64,000 bases of DNA from Neobacillus pocheonensis (GTDB lineage Bacteria > Bacillota > Bacilli > Bacillales > Cytobacillaceae). Position numbers and translations under genes: made by a program. The DNA is taken from contig JAMQCR010000003.1 in NCBI GenBank assembly GCA_023702235.1, positions 458,501 through 522,500 on the forward strand, in the 5' to 3' direction. Every line of letters starts with the position of its first letter. Position 1 is the stretch's first letter. A model generated the notes under the pieces. The model saw only the letters and a list, made by a program, of their open reading frames with translations, had not been told where the DNA came from and searched no databases. Below are positions 7,986 through 17,228 of this stretch, piece after piece.

Positions 7986-10900
7986 TTACCCCAAATACAC
8001 CAAATCCTTTAGTTCGTCCGTGGATAGTTCGGTGATCCAGTTTTCGCTTTGGATGATTTGGTCGTTTAGGAATTGTTTCTTTTCGAGCATGGCATCGATT
8101 TTTTCTTCTAATGTGCCGGTGCAGATGAGCTTGTGCACATGGACGAAGCGCGATTGGCCGATGCGGTAGGCACGGTCGGTGGCCTGGTTTTCAACGGCTG
8201 GGTTCCACCAACGGTCATAGTGGATGACATGATTCGCCGCGGTCAAGTTCAGCCCGGTGCCGCCCGCTTTCAACGATAACAGGAACACGGGGAACTCCTG
8301 ATTTTGGAACCGCTCAATCATGGAGTCACGCTGCGTCTTTGGCACACTTCCGTTCAAAAACGGGACCTCAATGCCAAATTTCTTCTTCAATGTACTTTTA
8401 ATCATCTCGCCCATTCCGATATATTGCGTGAAAATCAAGCAGCTCTCGCCTTGCTCCAAAACGGCGTCAATCAAATCGACGAGCTTCTCTAGTTTATTGG
8501 AGCGCTCAAGGAGCTGGCGCGTTGCCGACTTTTCTTTTAAATATAGAGCGGGGTGGTTGCACAGCTGTTTTAAGCGGCTCAGCATTTGTAAAATTAACCC
8601 TTTACGCTCAAATCCCGACAATTTCTCAATCTCAGCAAACGTATCATGGATAAGCTGCTCATACAATGAAGCCTGTTCGGCTGTAAGCGGGCAGTACTCT
8701 TTTTGCTCTTGCTTATCAGGCAGGTTGAGGGCAACCTCTTCATCCTTTTTCGTCCGCCGTAATAAGAATGGCCTGATCAACGCTTGCAGCTCCGTCACTT
8801 TTTCCTTTTTCTCATCTTTTTCAATCGGGATCACGAACTTCTTCTGAAAATGACCTAGGCTGCCGAGATACCCATGATTGGTAAAATCAAAAATCGACCA
8901 TAACTCTGATAAGCGGTTTTCCATCGGTGTGCCAGTCAAGGCGATGTGATGGTGGCCTTTCAGACTGCGAACGGCCTTCGATTGCTTCGTCTGGGAATTC
9001 TTAATGTTTTGCGCCTCATCGATCGCAATCGAGCTCCAAATCAGTGATTCAAATTCCTCCGAATCTAGGTGACTCAAACCATATGAGGTCAACACGACAT
9101 CAGCCGCTTTTACTTTTTCCGTAAAAGCTTCATCCTTTAGACGGTTTGAACCGTAATGCAGATATACGTCCATATCTGGTGCAAAACGTTCCAGCTCCTT
9201 TTGCCAGTTGCCAAGCACGGAAGTCGGGCAGATAATCAATGCAGCCTTCGTCGGGACCTTGGTTGGCTCATCTTCCTGATTTTTCTTGCGACGGGTTTTG
9301 GTGGTGTCAGGCACCACCGCGGTCTCTTCTTCTGCTGATTCTTTAACCATCAACAAATAAGATATCAGCTGAACAGTTTTTCCAAGACCCATATCATCGG
9401 CGAGGCAGGCGCCAAACCCGTACTGACGCAAAAACCAGAGCCAGCTCATCCCGAGCTGCTGGTAAGGCCAAAGTTCACCGTTTAGCCCCGTTGGTACCTT
9501 CTGTAGTGGAATTTCATGCACTTCTGACAGTTGCTTGATCATTTGCTTCCACTGTCGATTTAATTCAATTTGGATCTTCGCAAACACTTTTGGATTCTCA
9601 AGTTCATCCTCTGATGCGGTCGACTCAATAAGCTCCTGCTCGAGCAAATCGCGAACATGCAGGCCTTCTTTTTCCGCCCGTTTCATTAAGTCTTGAATCT
9701 GCCGGATAAATTGTGGATCCAGCTTGACCCAGCGGCCACGAATGTAGACAAGCCGCCTTTTTTCCTCGACAAGCTTCCCAAATTCTTCCTCAGACAGGTC
9801 AACGCCGTTCATCGAGAATCGCCAGTTAAAGTCGAGCATGGCCTGCAGCCCGACAAACGACGCCCGATGGCTTCCAGTACCTTTCAGCGCTGCTTTCACC
9901 TTTAGGTTGGCATTTTTCATCGCCTGCCACCAGGAAGGGAGGAGAATCTCAACATCCAGCGCCACCAATGTTTCACTTGCCTCAGTTAAAAACATCCAAG
10001 CCTCCTCTTCAGAAAGTCGGGATTTGAGGCGGTGAGGGGCAGTTGGTTGGCTAAGGTTATCAGCCGAACCGCCTGCTTCAATCGCGACATCTTTGGCCCC
10101 ACCATCTCCAATCGCCACATCCACGCGATCCTCACGTAACCACGGTATCAACCGCAACCAACGGCTTTGCTCACGTTCGACCTTTTCCAAATATGGCCGC
10201 CATTTTGCCGGAAGGGTTGAATCCACTCCGTAAACCTCATCACTATTTTTTTTACCACGCAAAAATACATCGAGGCTCCATTCGCCTTCGCCATCAATCG
10301 GTTCATCGAGGCGCAAGCCGACAGTAAACGGCGTTTCGCTCTCCTTAATTCCAACCCACTCTAGCCAGCTCTCCTCATCAAAATAACGGGCGAGCTCGCC
10401 ACCGGAAATATTGTGCTCTTTCAACAAATCGAGCTTGGGCCCGAACAGCTCCTTCATCGCCGAATTTCTGGTCAGGTATGAATCGAGCGCACTGTTGTAT
10501 AAATCGGAGATGAAGACCTTCACATTACCTGTCCCAGGATCATCTTTCGTTCGCGCACCATTCTCAACCTCCTGCTCCCAAAAGGATGGGTCGAACTCAT
10601 CTTTTACCCGTTCCGGAAGCTGCCAGCGGAAGTCTCCGTGCTCCCACACCGAAAAGTCGGGGAGCCAATCCTTCTCCAAAATCCCCTCATAGAGAGCATG
10701 CGCGGCGGCGAGGCAGATCTCCGATTCTTCGCTCCAGTCCCACTCAATGAAACGATTGAACGACTCCTTGGCAAAAAGCGTGACTAGCTGCCAGCCGCTA
10801 ACCACCACGCCCAGAGCCCCATTTTGCGTCTCTGTTTCCAGAATCGTCCCAAAGAAGCTTTCTTCATGACGGCTAAAAACGAGGTTCTTCCAAGCGGCAG

Positions 10901-10997
10901 GATCCATCAAGTGTCCCCGCTCATCCTCAGCGGCCAAAAGATACCGCTCTTCATCTAATTTGATTGTCCGCAATTTAATAAATCTTGTTTTAAGCAT
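7986..10997 (-). CDS. ywqA: SNF2-family DNA-dependent ATPase/helicase YwqA
   Basis: Product of 1003 residues. It has an N-terminal bacterial SNF2-associated region (about 1-480), then the two RecA-like lobes. Motif I is LADDMGLGKT near residue 535, the DEAQ box (IDEAQNIKN) near 658, motif III is LTGTPMENR, and motifs V/VI (GGTGLNLTAANHVIHYDRWW, then RIGQ) lie near the end. SNF2 enzymes translocate on double-stranded DNA and remodel protein-DNA complexes; the role of YwqA is not settled. Between motifs I and Ia lies a charged insert (about residues 550-585) that contains an in-frame REP-like palindrome. The next gene upstream encodes a SWIM zinc-finger protein, the same pair as ywqA-ywqB in B. 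subtilis. Confidence 0.92.
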   Translation of the reverse strand: MLKTRFIKLRTIKLDEERYLLAAEDERGHLMDPAAWKNLVFSRHEESFFGTILETETQNGALGVVVSGWQLVTLFAKESFNRFIEWDWSEESEICLAAAHALYEGILEKDWLPDFSVWEHGDFRWQLPERVKDEFDPSFWEQEVENGARTKDDPGTGNVKVFISDLYNSALDSYLTRNSAMKELFGPKLDLLKEHNISGGELARYFDEESWLEWVGIKESETPFTVGLRLDEPIDGEGEWSLDVFLRGKKNSDEVYGVDSTLPAKWRPYLEKVEREQSRWLRLIPWLREDRVDVAIGDGGAKDVAIEAGGSADNLSQPTAPHRLKSRLSEEEAWMFLTEASETLVALDVEILLPSWWQAMKNANLKVKAALKGTGSHRASFVGLQAMLDFNWRFSMNGVDLSEEEFGKLVEEKRRLVYIRGRWVKLDPQFIRQIQDLMKRAEKEGLHVRDLLEQELIESTASEDELENPKVFAKIQIELNRQWKQMIKQLSEVHEIPLQKVPTGLNGELWPYQQLGMSWLWFLRQYGFGACLADDMGLGKTVQLISYLLMVKESAEEETAVVPDTTKTRRKKNQEDEPTKVPTKAALIICPTSVLGNWQKELERFAPDMDVYLHYGSNRLKDEAFTEKVKAADVVLTSYGLSHLDSEEFESLIWSSIAIDEAQNIKNSQTKQSKAVRSLKGHHHIALTGTPMENRLSELWSIFDFTNHGYLGSLGHFQKKFVIPIEKDEKKEKVTELQALIRPFLLRRTKKDEEVALNLPDKQEQKEYCPLTAEQASLYEQLIHDTFAEIEKLSGFERKGLILQMLSRLKQLCNHPALYLKEKSATRQLLERSNKLEKLVDLIDAVLEQGESCLIFTQYIGMGEMIKSTLKKKFGIEVPFLNGSVPKTQRDSMIERFQNQEFPVFLLSLKAGGTGLNLTAANHVIHYDRWWNPAVENQATDRAYRIGQSRFVHVHKLICTGTLEEKIDAMLEKKQFLNDQIIQSENWITELSTDELKDLVYLG
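9300..9318 (-). repeat. REP-like palindrome inside ywqA
   Basis: GGTGGTGTCAGGCACCACC is a near-perfect palindrome with the core of the dispersed REP-like family. It encodes VVPDTT in frame in the variable loop between helicase motifs. Confidence 0.7.
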
Positions 10998-11156
10998 CGA
11001 TCAATATGCTCCTTTTGCATTCATCGTACTTAGGTGTAGGTCCGTTGGGCTATCAAAATAGCCACAACCCTCAACACAGATGAACTCCTATAAAAAATTC
11101 ATCCAAAAAACGGGCGGATCCCAATTTGTCCATCTGAGGTGGGCATATTGGAGGAG

Positions 11157-11181
11157 TGTCCACCAACGGTGACAGGCACCA
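11157..11181 (+). repeat. REP-like repeat, copy 4
   Basis: GTCCACCAACGGTGACAGG followed by CACC, 25 bases after (downstream of) the ywqB stop on the minus strand and in the 207-base gap before ywqA. Confidence 0.65.
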
Positions 11182-11204
11182 AAAAGAGGCACCAAAAAGT
11201 GGAC

Positions 11205-12824
11205 TCACACCTCAATCAGCTTACTCCTCCTGCATTCCTCATGGAACGCTCGCAGCCGTTTGGTTTTATCCAGTAGGGTTTCAAAAAAGTACTCCCAGTC
11301 ATCCAAGCGCTTCATCTTTTTATATAATGTCCGCAGTTTCTTAAGGTGCCGGACCGCTAACTTATAGCTTTGGCGGTTTTTTTGATCAATCTCGCGCTGG
11401 GCCAGCTGATGGAGCATGCCGAGCAGCACCTCTGGCTTTTCTTTTTCAATCAACTTCACGCGATCCTTCGGGAGGTCATAATAGTTCAAGCCTACATACG
11501 CCTGAAGCTCGCTCCACCGATCATACTGGCCGCGCTCGAATAACATATATTCATAATCGGCGAAACTGTACGGCAGCGTCTTCAGCAGCGCGCGCTCGAA
11601 CAAGTCCGTGCGCCCATTTTCAACACAAAAGGGTGCGATCGCCTTCAACGCCGTTTTCGTAAAGCTCGAGCACGAATGATAGCCGCCCAACTCTTCCAAA
11701 TACGCTTTTAATTTTTGCAAAAATAACTCAATCACTGGACTAACACGTTTCCACGCTTTCTGATGTGAGAATAGGTCAATCCAATGGATTAAATAAGGAG
11801 TGACCACTTCATCCCCAACGCGACCGACCATTTTCAGTGCTGCCTCATCGTTATGGAGCAAGAAATTCAAATGAATTCCGGCAATCATCAATGGCAGCGG
11901 GTTCTCCCAATCCTGCAGCAGCTTCATCCGTTCACGAATTTTCCCGGCTTCTTCCTCACGCCACACTTTCTTTTTAAAAAGATTCGACCACAACAGGCGG
12001 TAGAGATAAACTCGTTCAAGCTCCAAACCCTTCGCGGCCGTCAGCAGCTCGAAGGCATCGTCCTTCAATTTCAGGATAAACTCATCAAAATCGAACGGCA
12101 GCGATTGAATGCCAATTTTCTGCACAAGATCGTCGGCATCGTCCATCATATTATGAAATAAATGAAGGTAGGCGCGCTTCACCATGTCCTCGGTATGCCC
12201 CGATTGCTCACTTAGCACAGCTAACTTTTTAAAAGAAATAACAATTCCGACCAGCTCATATAGCAGGCGCCATTCCTGCTCAACCGGCGCACTAGCGTGA
12301 ATCCGCCGCTCGTAAATTTGGAACAGCTCCGTGATGATAAACGGGCTCGTGTACTTTTTCGAAGCGAGCAGCGTATCAAAACTGACCTCGAATGAGTGGA
12401 CCCAGCGACTGTAATCGGGCTTCAACACACCGTTCGCCTTGATCAAATCCTTCGCCGTCTGCAGGCCCCAGGTCGTGAACTCCTTCTTTTCCTTCATCGG
12501 CTCGCGCCACTCCTCGACCCATTCGGCAACACTGCCAATTTTCGCATAAGCAGTAAAAAATACAGCCATCTGGTGGCGACACAAGCCTTCATACGGGCAC
12601 GAGCACTCACTCATTGATAAAAATGTGAGATCAAGCTGGACCTTAACCGGCGTCACATCCTGCACAGTCGCCGTCACCAAATCCTCCCCAAAATGTAGCT
12701 GCCCGACCGTCCCTTGCCGGTAGAGCATCAATCCTTTTTGAACGAGCTTCGCATCCTCTGCGTCATGCGGATGCAACAGCTCCCGCACCTCATTCGAAAG
12801 GTGTTGCAATTCTATCGATTCCAA
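11205..12824 (-). CDS. ywqB: SWIM zinc-finger protein YwqB
   Basis: Product of 539 residues. A SWIM zinc finger of the CxCx(n)CxH type lies near residues 75-92 (CSCPYEGLCRHQMAVFF). The rest is predicted helical with no other motif I can name. SWIM domains bind DNA or protein partners. The gene precedes ywqA on the same strand, separated by 207 bases containing a REP-like repeat. The pairing suggests a joint function with the SNF2 ATPase. The ATG has GGGGGGCG about 8 bases upstream. Confidence 0.88.
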   Translation of the reverse strand: MESIELQHLSNEVRELLHPHDAEDAKLVQKGLMLYRQGTVGQLHFGEDLVTATVQDVTPVKVQLDLTFLSMSECSCPYEGLCRHQMAVFFTAYAKIGSVAEWVEEWREPMKEKKEFTTWGLQTAKDLIKANGVLKPDYSRWVHSFEVSFDTLLASKKYTSPFIITELFQIYERRIHASAPVEQEWRLLYELVGIVISFKKLAVLSEQSGHTEDMVKRAYLHLFHNMMDDADDLVQKIGIQSLPFDFDEFILKLKDDAFELLTAAKGLELERVYLYRLLWSNLFKKKVWREEEAGKIRERMKLLQDWENPLPLMIAGIHLNFLLHNDEAALKMVGRVGDEVVTPYLIHWIDLFSHQKAWKRVSPVIELFLQKLKAYLEELGGYHSCSSFTKTALKAIAPFCVENGRTDLFERALLKTLPYSFADYEYMLFERGQYDRWSELQAYVGLNYYDLPKDRVKLIEKEKPEVLLGMLHQLAQREIDQKNRQSYKLAVRHLKKLRTLYKKMKRLDDWEYFFETLLDKTKRLRAFHEECRRSKLIEV

Positions 12825-12930
12825 AGCAACGCCCCCCTTTTCTAAAAAAATCCGAAAAAACCATATTCCTTTATTATACCCAAAAATTCGCCGATAGAGG
12901 AGTGAGAGTTAAGAAAGATGAAGGTTTCCA

Positions 12931-12964
12931 TAAAAAAAAGACCTCTCATTCGTAAAAGGTCTTA
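12931..12964 (-). terminator. Orphan minus-strand terminator
   Basis: AAGACCT and AGGTCTT pair, and the minus strand then reads T8. No minus-strand gene ends here: the region to the right holds a decayed plus-strand transporter gene. It may be left over from a lost gene or insulate ywqB. Confidence 0.6.
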
Positions 12965-12969
12965 GGAAT

Positions 12970-13442
12970 TATTAAAGTAGCCGTTATGAGTGGCACCATT
13001 CAAATCGATTATTTAACAATATACGGCATTTCGAAAGATCAAATTGATATCGTTCCTGATAACCCAAGCGTGCTTTCCGCTCCGCAATCAGGAAGGGTAG
13101 ATGCCATTGAAATGACAGGACCATCGCTTCAGGCCGTTTTAGATACAGCAAAAGATAAGAGCATTGAGCGGGTGAAGAATTTTGAACAGCCTGTGATTGA
13201 TGGGAAAAGTGTCCGTGGCTACGGGGCATCGGTATTCCGCCAGAATTTGATAATTTTAAAAAGCCTTTAATGCTGAACTAAAGGAGATGGAAGATTCAGA
13301 TGAACTGCTTAAAATTATTAAACCATTCGGTTTTACAGAACAAGAACTTTCAGGGAATCAAACAGCTGAACAGTTAGCGAATAAAAAATTGTATCGGATA
13401 GTGGCGGCTGAACTCCGTAAATGGCAGGACCTTACCAAATAA
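12970..13442 (+). pseudogene. EhuB-like amino-acid/ectoine ABC substrate-binding protein remnant
   Basis: The fragment begins about 120 residues into a periplasmic-binding-protein fold (SGTIQIDYLTIYGISKDQID) and contains GRVDAIEMTGPSLQAVLDTA. It shifts frame near 13235-13260 and continues as KAFNAELKEMEDSDELLKII and PFGFTEQELSGNQTAEQLA to TAA 13440-13442. The pattern is that of EhuB, the ectoine/hydroxyectoine ABC binding protein. The N-terminal half, signal peptide and partner genes are missing, so this is real gene loss and not only a base-call error. Confidence 0.75.
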
Positions 13443-13475
13443 AAAACTAGCCCCCGCAATGATCGAGGGCTGGCT
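13441..13475 (-). terminator. Terminator of the LysM-NlpC/P60 gene
   Basis: On the minus strand AGCCCTCG pairs with CGGGGGCT and is followed by AGTTTTTTA. Confidence 0.75.
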
Positions 13476-13484
13476 TATGTCATG

Positions 13485-14702
13485 TTAATAGAATCTCTTG
13501 ATCCCATCTAAATGCGTTGTGTAATAGGGATTAGATAAATTGGCGATGGATATTCCGTGTTTCTCGTCGGCGTGGATGAATTGGTTGTCGCCGATGTAGA
13601 TGCCCATGTGTGAGACGCCTGATTTATATGTATTTTCGAAGAATACGAGATCGCCCGGTTTTGGTGTGTCGACGTAGTAGGAGCGGCTGTAGTAGCCTGC
13701 AGCTGAATAACGGCCGATGGAAAGACCCGCATGATTTGCTACATAATAAATGAGTCCACTGCAGTCAAACCCGGATAAAGAGCTGCCGCCCCATACATAA
13801 GGGATTCCCATCAAACTTTTGGCGATGGTGACAAATTGCGTTTCATCAAAAGTTGTCGGCGTTGGCGTCGGAGTTGGTGCAACCTGACTCGGCGCCGACG
13901 AAACCTGACTCGGGGTCGGCGCAGCCTGACCGGTTACCTTCAAGCTTTGTCCAACATAAATTCTATCTGAGCTCAGATTATTGAGTGATTGCAACTGTAG
14001 AACCGTCAAACCGAATTGACGTGCAATCCCCCCAAGTGTATCGCCGCTTTTAACGGGATAATTAGTAGTTGGGTTTGGAGTCGGTGTTGGTGCTGGTGTT
14101 GGAACTGATGTGCTAGGCACTCCAGATGTCGACACCTTCAACGTTTGTCCGGCATAAATCCTATCCGAAGTTAGATTATTGAGCGATTTCAGTTGGGCGA
14201 CAGTCATACTATATTTTACCGCAATTTTACTAAGGCAATCGCCACTTTGAACGCTATAATCAGACTGCGATGAAGAAGTGGCTGCAGCTGGTATTGTCTT
14301 AGGTGCTTGTGTTCCCGATGTCGTTGGTGCCGAAACCTTCAGTGCTTGTCCGATGTAAATAATCGTGTTATCGAGATTGTTCCATAGCTTTAGTTCGCCG
14401 ACTGTGACGTTAAAGCGATTGGCGATTTTGATCAGGGCATCACCTTTTACGACGGTATAGGTGGTTTGTGCTGTGGCAGTTGTTGTTGTTGTGGAAACCT
14501 TGAGGGTCTGATTCTGATAGATAAGATCGGAATGTAGCCCATTCAAAGTCTTCAAATTGCTCACACTGGTATGAAATTTCGAGGCAATTTGCGATAAGGA
14601 ATCTCCGCTTTGAACCTGATAGCTGTCAGCAAAGGCAGTTCCTGCATAAACCGTCGAAAAGAGAGCTGCTGTCGATAAAGCACAGACAATGGTTTTTTTC
14701 AT
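13485..14702 (-). CDS. LysM x4 - NlpC/P60 peptidoglycan endopeptidase (CwlS/LytF-like)
   Basis: Product of 405 residues. Residues 1-25 are a signal peptide (ends AFAD). Four LysM domains at about 27-69, 81-123, 149-191 and 216-258 are joined by Thr/Pro/Ser linkers. A C-terminal NlpC/P60 domain spans about 290-405, with Cys314 (FDCSGL), His365 (SHMGIYIG) and His377 (FIHADE). Such D,L-endopeptidases cut the D-Glu to mDAP bond, and the LysM repeats hold them on the wall. Four LysM modules fit CwlS best; LytE has three and LytF five. GAGGTGATTATTAG precedes the ATG. Confidence 0.92.
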   Translation of the reverse strand: MKKTIVCALSTAALFSTVYAGTAFADSYQVQSGDSLSQIASKFHTSVSNLKTLNGLHSDLIYQNQTLKVSTTTTTATAQTTYTVVKGDALIKIANRFNVTVGELKLWNNLDNTIIYIGQALKVSAPTTSGTQAPKTIPAAATSSSQSDYSVQSGDCLSKIAVKYSMTVAQLKSLNNLTSDRIYAGQTLKVSTSGVPSTSVPTPAPTPTPNPTTNYPVKSGDTLGGIARQFGLTVLQLQSLNNLSSDRIYVGQSLKVTGQAAPTPSQVSSAPSQVAPTPTPTPTTFDETQFVTIAKSLMGIPYVWGGSSLSGFDCSGLIYYVANHAGLSIGRYSAAGYYSRSYYVDTPKPGDLVFFENTYKSGVSHMGIYIGDNQFIHADEKHGISIANLSNPYYTTHLDGIKRFY

Positions 14703-15227
14703 CTAATAATCACCTCTATTATTCTCATTTTCTATTATTTTACCATGAATTACCTCTATTTCGTACAAAAAGATGCAAATATTGACAATTTGGGCCCTTT
14801 GTAGGGGTCCTTTTGAGTAGTAAAATCGTAAATTTGTGGAATTACGCTGAAAGTCCGCGAAATAAAGAGGAAAGCCCGCGGGAATCGCGGGGAAAGACAG
14901 TGTTACCAATAGAAAGAGAGAATAATATCAAACTTTTCGTTATGCAATTATTAGAGAAGTTACTTCTATTTGAATTAGATCGGAAAGAAGTGAAGAACGT
15001 ATGATTGTTTATGACAACCATTTCAATTAATGAATGGTTTATTATTCTTTGGATTATGCAAAAAGTATTTTACTCCTCGTTTATTAAATGGTAAGAGTTT
15101 CATATCAGCAATCAAGTGGCTAGATTATGTTTTCACATCCTTAATCGCACCATAGGTGTTACCCTACTGTAATTTACTAAGGTGCGCTTTTCTTGAGTAA
15201 TGCAATATAAAAATGAATGATAAAAAT

Positions 15228-15260
15228 AAACGCATGTTGAAACGTATCCATGCGTTTTTG
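15228..15260 (+). terminator. Terminator-like hairpin
   Basis: A 9-bp stem AAACGCATG/CATGCGTTT is followed by T5. No clear plus-strand gene precedes it. Confidence 0.5.
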
Positions 15261-15395
15261 TGCTCTATTTATTTGTTATTTCAAGCTTCAATTGTACGGT
15301 AGGTGAAATTGCTGAGATTATAAGTGTGAAAGGGTACCAGTATTGAAATGTTAGCGACATAACTCCTTTTTCAATCAAATTTCAAATAGCTATAA

Positions 15396-15460
15396 GGGCT
15401 CGGAAGGACAAAACCTCCCAGGTGGAGCGGAAAACTGTCCTTCAAACCTTTGTGAAATGT
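15396..15460. repeat. Diverged solo copy of the 52-bp hairpin family
   Basis: Two facing boundaries, CGGAAGGACAAAACCTCCC and AACTGTCCTTCAAACCTTTG, match the conserved GTTTTGTCCTT edge and inner arm of the family described at 34.2, 45.1, 48.8 and 55.4 kb. Confidence 0.5.
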
Positions 15461-15571
15461 TTCAGTGGATGGAGTGGTGAAAAACTTGCGAATTAACCAG
15501 TGATTTGACTTGTATTTTGATGTTTTTCACCTCAAAAGTGAACCCGTTACTATTTTGATCACTAGCCTTTT

Positions 15572-16351
15572 TTATTCCAATTCTGAATCCGAACTAGTTG
15601 TTCTTACTGCAAAATTATATATAGGGTCTCTAAGTTCAAATTCATACGTATATCCATCTACAATTCCTATTACCTTTTCACTATCATAAAGGTCGAGCAT
15701 AAATCCTGCCATTTGTTTTGATGTATGATACTTTGGTACAACACCAGTGTATTTAAATTCATCTACATCAAGAGAACGTTGTGCAAATTCTGTTTCAGTC
15801 GCAGCAGGAGCCAACACTTTTGCTTGCATTTTTGCCCCTTGTGCTTTAAGTTCATGTGCAAGTCCTTCTGTAAAGGCACTCACATAAAATTTAGTTGCAC
15901 AGTAGGTAATGGCATCTGCTACAATCGTATATCCTCCACCTGATGATACATTGATAAGTTGTGTCCCCTCAACATTTGAATAGTCTCGTACGAAAAGAGA
16001 TGTCAGTATTGTTAATGTCTCAATATTTAAATGTAACATTTCCTCAATCTTGTTTAAGTTTTGTTTAGCAACTGAAGCAAAGTTACCAAACCCTGCATTG
16101 TTAATCCAAGTTTCAATTTGGAAATCTCGAAGACTTTCGTAAAGTTTATAAGCATTTTCAGTAACTGATAAGTCAGTTGTTCGAATGACAACCTCTAATT
16201 CTTGGTTAATATGGGCGATTTCTGACTTTAATTCCTCCAGCTTCTCTTTTCTCCGGGCTACAATGATTAGGTTTTTCCCACGAGACGCAAAAGCTAGTGC
16301 GGTTTCATAACCTATACCTGAACTTGCTCCAGTAATAACAGTGTATTTCAT
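15572..16351 (-). CDS. Short-chain dehydrogenase/reductase (SDR)
   Basis: Product of 259 residues of the classical SDR fold. The cofactor loop TGASSGIG is at residues 7-14, NNAG at about 88-91, an active-site Ser in NVSSGGG, and YxxxK (YCATK) near residue 149. A charged ARRKEK after the second strand suggests NADP(H). The substrate cannot be inferred. It is transcribed away from a MerR-family gene, and the shared gap holds a MerR-type promoter pointing into this gene. GGAGGAATTC precedes the ATG. Confidence 0.9.
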   Translation of the reverse strand: MKYTVITGASSGIGYETALAFASRGKNLIIVARRKEKLEELKSEIAHINQELEVVIRTTDLSVTENAYKLYESLRDFQIETWINNAGFGNFASVAKQNLNKIEEMLHLNIETLTILTSLFVRDYSNVEGTQLINVSSGGGYTIVADAITYCATKFYVSAFTEGLAHELKAQGAKMQAKVLAPAATETEFAQRSLDVDEFKYTGVVPKYHTSKQMAGFMLDLYDSEKVIGIVDGYTYEFELRDPIYNFAVRTTSSDSELE

Positions 16352-16403
16352 GTGAATTCCTCCTAAATGAATTTTGACAGTTATAATATGAACTACAATG
16401 TAG

Positions 16404-16434
16404 ATTATATTAGTTAGAGTTCACTCTAAGTCAA
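16404..16434 (-). promoter_or_regulatory. MerR-type promoter and operator of the SDR gene
   Basis: On the minus strand TTGACT (16429-16434) and TATAAT (16404-16409) are separated by 19 bp, the over-long spacing typical of MerR-controlled promoters. A perfect inverted repeat TTAGAGT-N2-ACTCTAA (16414-16429) lies in the spacer. This predicts direct control of the SDR gene by the divergent MerR protein. Confidence 0.8.
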
Positions 16435-16476
16435 ATGTTAAAAAATCCCGATAACGACGAATATATGGAGGCTTTT

Positions 16477-16866
16477 ATGTACGCTATTAGCGAGGTAGCT
16501 AAATTATTGGAGGTAAGTACACATACATTACGTTATTATGAAAAGGAGAAAATCATTATTCCTGATCGCAATGCAACTGGAGAAAGATTATATACAGAAG
16601 CACATCTAGCGTGGCTCCGTTTTGCCATGAAATTAAAACAAACCCAAATGCCATTAGCCCAAATAAGAGAATATGCTCAATTATATATTGAAGGTGAATA
16701 TACAACGAAGGCACGCTTAAAACTTCTAGAAGATCATAGAAAATCCATTCAAAATCAAATAAAAAACTTGGTAGACACAGAGAAAATGCTTGAAGACAAA
16801 ATTGCTGCATACAAGGACTTCATTCGTAATTTAAAGCCTGGCAGCAATGGCCAGATGAATGGATAG
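16477..16866 (+). CDS. MerR-family transcriptional regulator
   Basis: Product of 129 residues. An N-terminal winged helix-turn-helix (MYAISEVAKLLEVSTHTLRY, then YEKEKIIIP) is followed by the second MerR helix region (LAWLRFAMKLKQTQMPLAQI) and a C-terminal dimerisation coiled coil (about residues 85-120). There is no cysteine-rich metal site, so the inducer is probably an organic molecule or redox signal. The start ATG 16477 has GGAGG 5 bases upstream. An in-frame ATG at 16435 has no ribosome site. It is divergent from the SDR gene and likely controls it. Confidence 0.85.
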   Translation: MYAISEVAKLLEVSTHTLRYYEKEKIIIPDRNATGERLYTEAHLAWLRFAMKLKQTQMPLAQIREYAQLYIEGEYTTKARLKLLEDHRKSIQNQIKNLVDTEKMLEDKIAAYKDFIRNLKPGSNGQMNG

Positions 16867-16888
16867 TATATCAATATAATATAAATCC

Positions 16889-16918
16889 TTGACAACTTGA
16901 CTACTATCCCTTTATAAT
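16889..16918 (+). promoter_or_regulatory. Sigma-A promoter of the T-box/phhA transcript
   Basis: TTGACA (16889-16894) and TATAAT (16913-16918) are perfect consensus hexamers with an 18-bp spacer, about 30-40 bases upstream of the first T-box. Confidence 0.85.
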
Positions 16919-16944
16919 TCCAACTATTAATAGAAATTATATAT

Positions 16945-17205
16945 TGTAGAGCGTAGAAGGGAATACAGTAGTGCTTAGCAATTTGTCTTTAGAGAGCTGA
17001 TGGTCGGTGCAAATCAGTACAAACTTAAGCAGGAATTACACTCCCAGAGTTTCTTTTTCGTAGTAAAGACATTCGTCTTTATGAAGGGGAAGACGGCAAC
17101 ATAGCCGTTATCGGAATGAAGTGGTGAGCGAATGCTCGCAACTAGGGTGGTACCGCGAAGTCTATTCGTCCCTACTGGTCTTTTCCAGTAGGGACTTTTT
17201 ATTTT
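16945..17205 (+). ncRNA. T-box leader 1 of 3 (probable tyrosine specifier)
   Basis: tRNA-sensing leader. Stem I with an AGAGAG block and the GGTCGGTGCAAA loop is visible. The T-box sequence AGGGTGGTACCGCG is at 17144-17157, and an intrinsic terminator (GTCCCTACTGG pairing with CCAGTAGGGAC, then T-rich) at 17168-17205. The probable specifier is TAC (17037-17039, in GAATTACAC), a tyrosine codon. That fits the downstream enzyme, which makes tyrosine. Confidence 0.92.
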
Positions 17206-17228
17206 GTCAGAAAAATTAATAATAATAC

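Larger units (their letters stand above)
14703..15571. other. Intergenic region with hairpins and a 52-bp-family relic
   Basis: No gene is well supported in these 870 bases. An open frame at 14813-15004 (63 codons, plus strand) lacks a recognisable domain and a convincing ribosome site. A hairpin with AAACGCATG pairing with CATGCGTTT lies at 15228-15260, followed by T5. Diverged pieces of the 52-bp repeat family lie at 15396-15460. Confidence 0.5.

Noticed and set aside
7986..12824. Anti-phage defence island built on the SNF2/SWIM pair
   Set aside because: The pair matches the chromosomal ywqA-ywqB genes of B. subtilis; there is no methylase, nuclease or integrase beside it. The NERD protein is 22 kb away.
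12984..13229. Minus-strand gene ending near the terminator at 12931-12964
   Set aside because: The plus strand here encodes a recognisable binding-protein fragment; the minus-strand translation has no motif. The terminator therefore remains unexplained.
14813..15004. 63-codon plus-strand gene
   Set aside because: No ribosome site or family pattern; kept only as a note in the intergenic entry.
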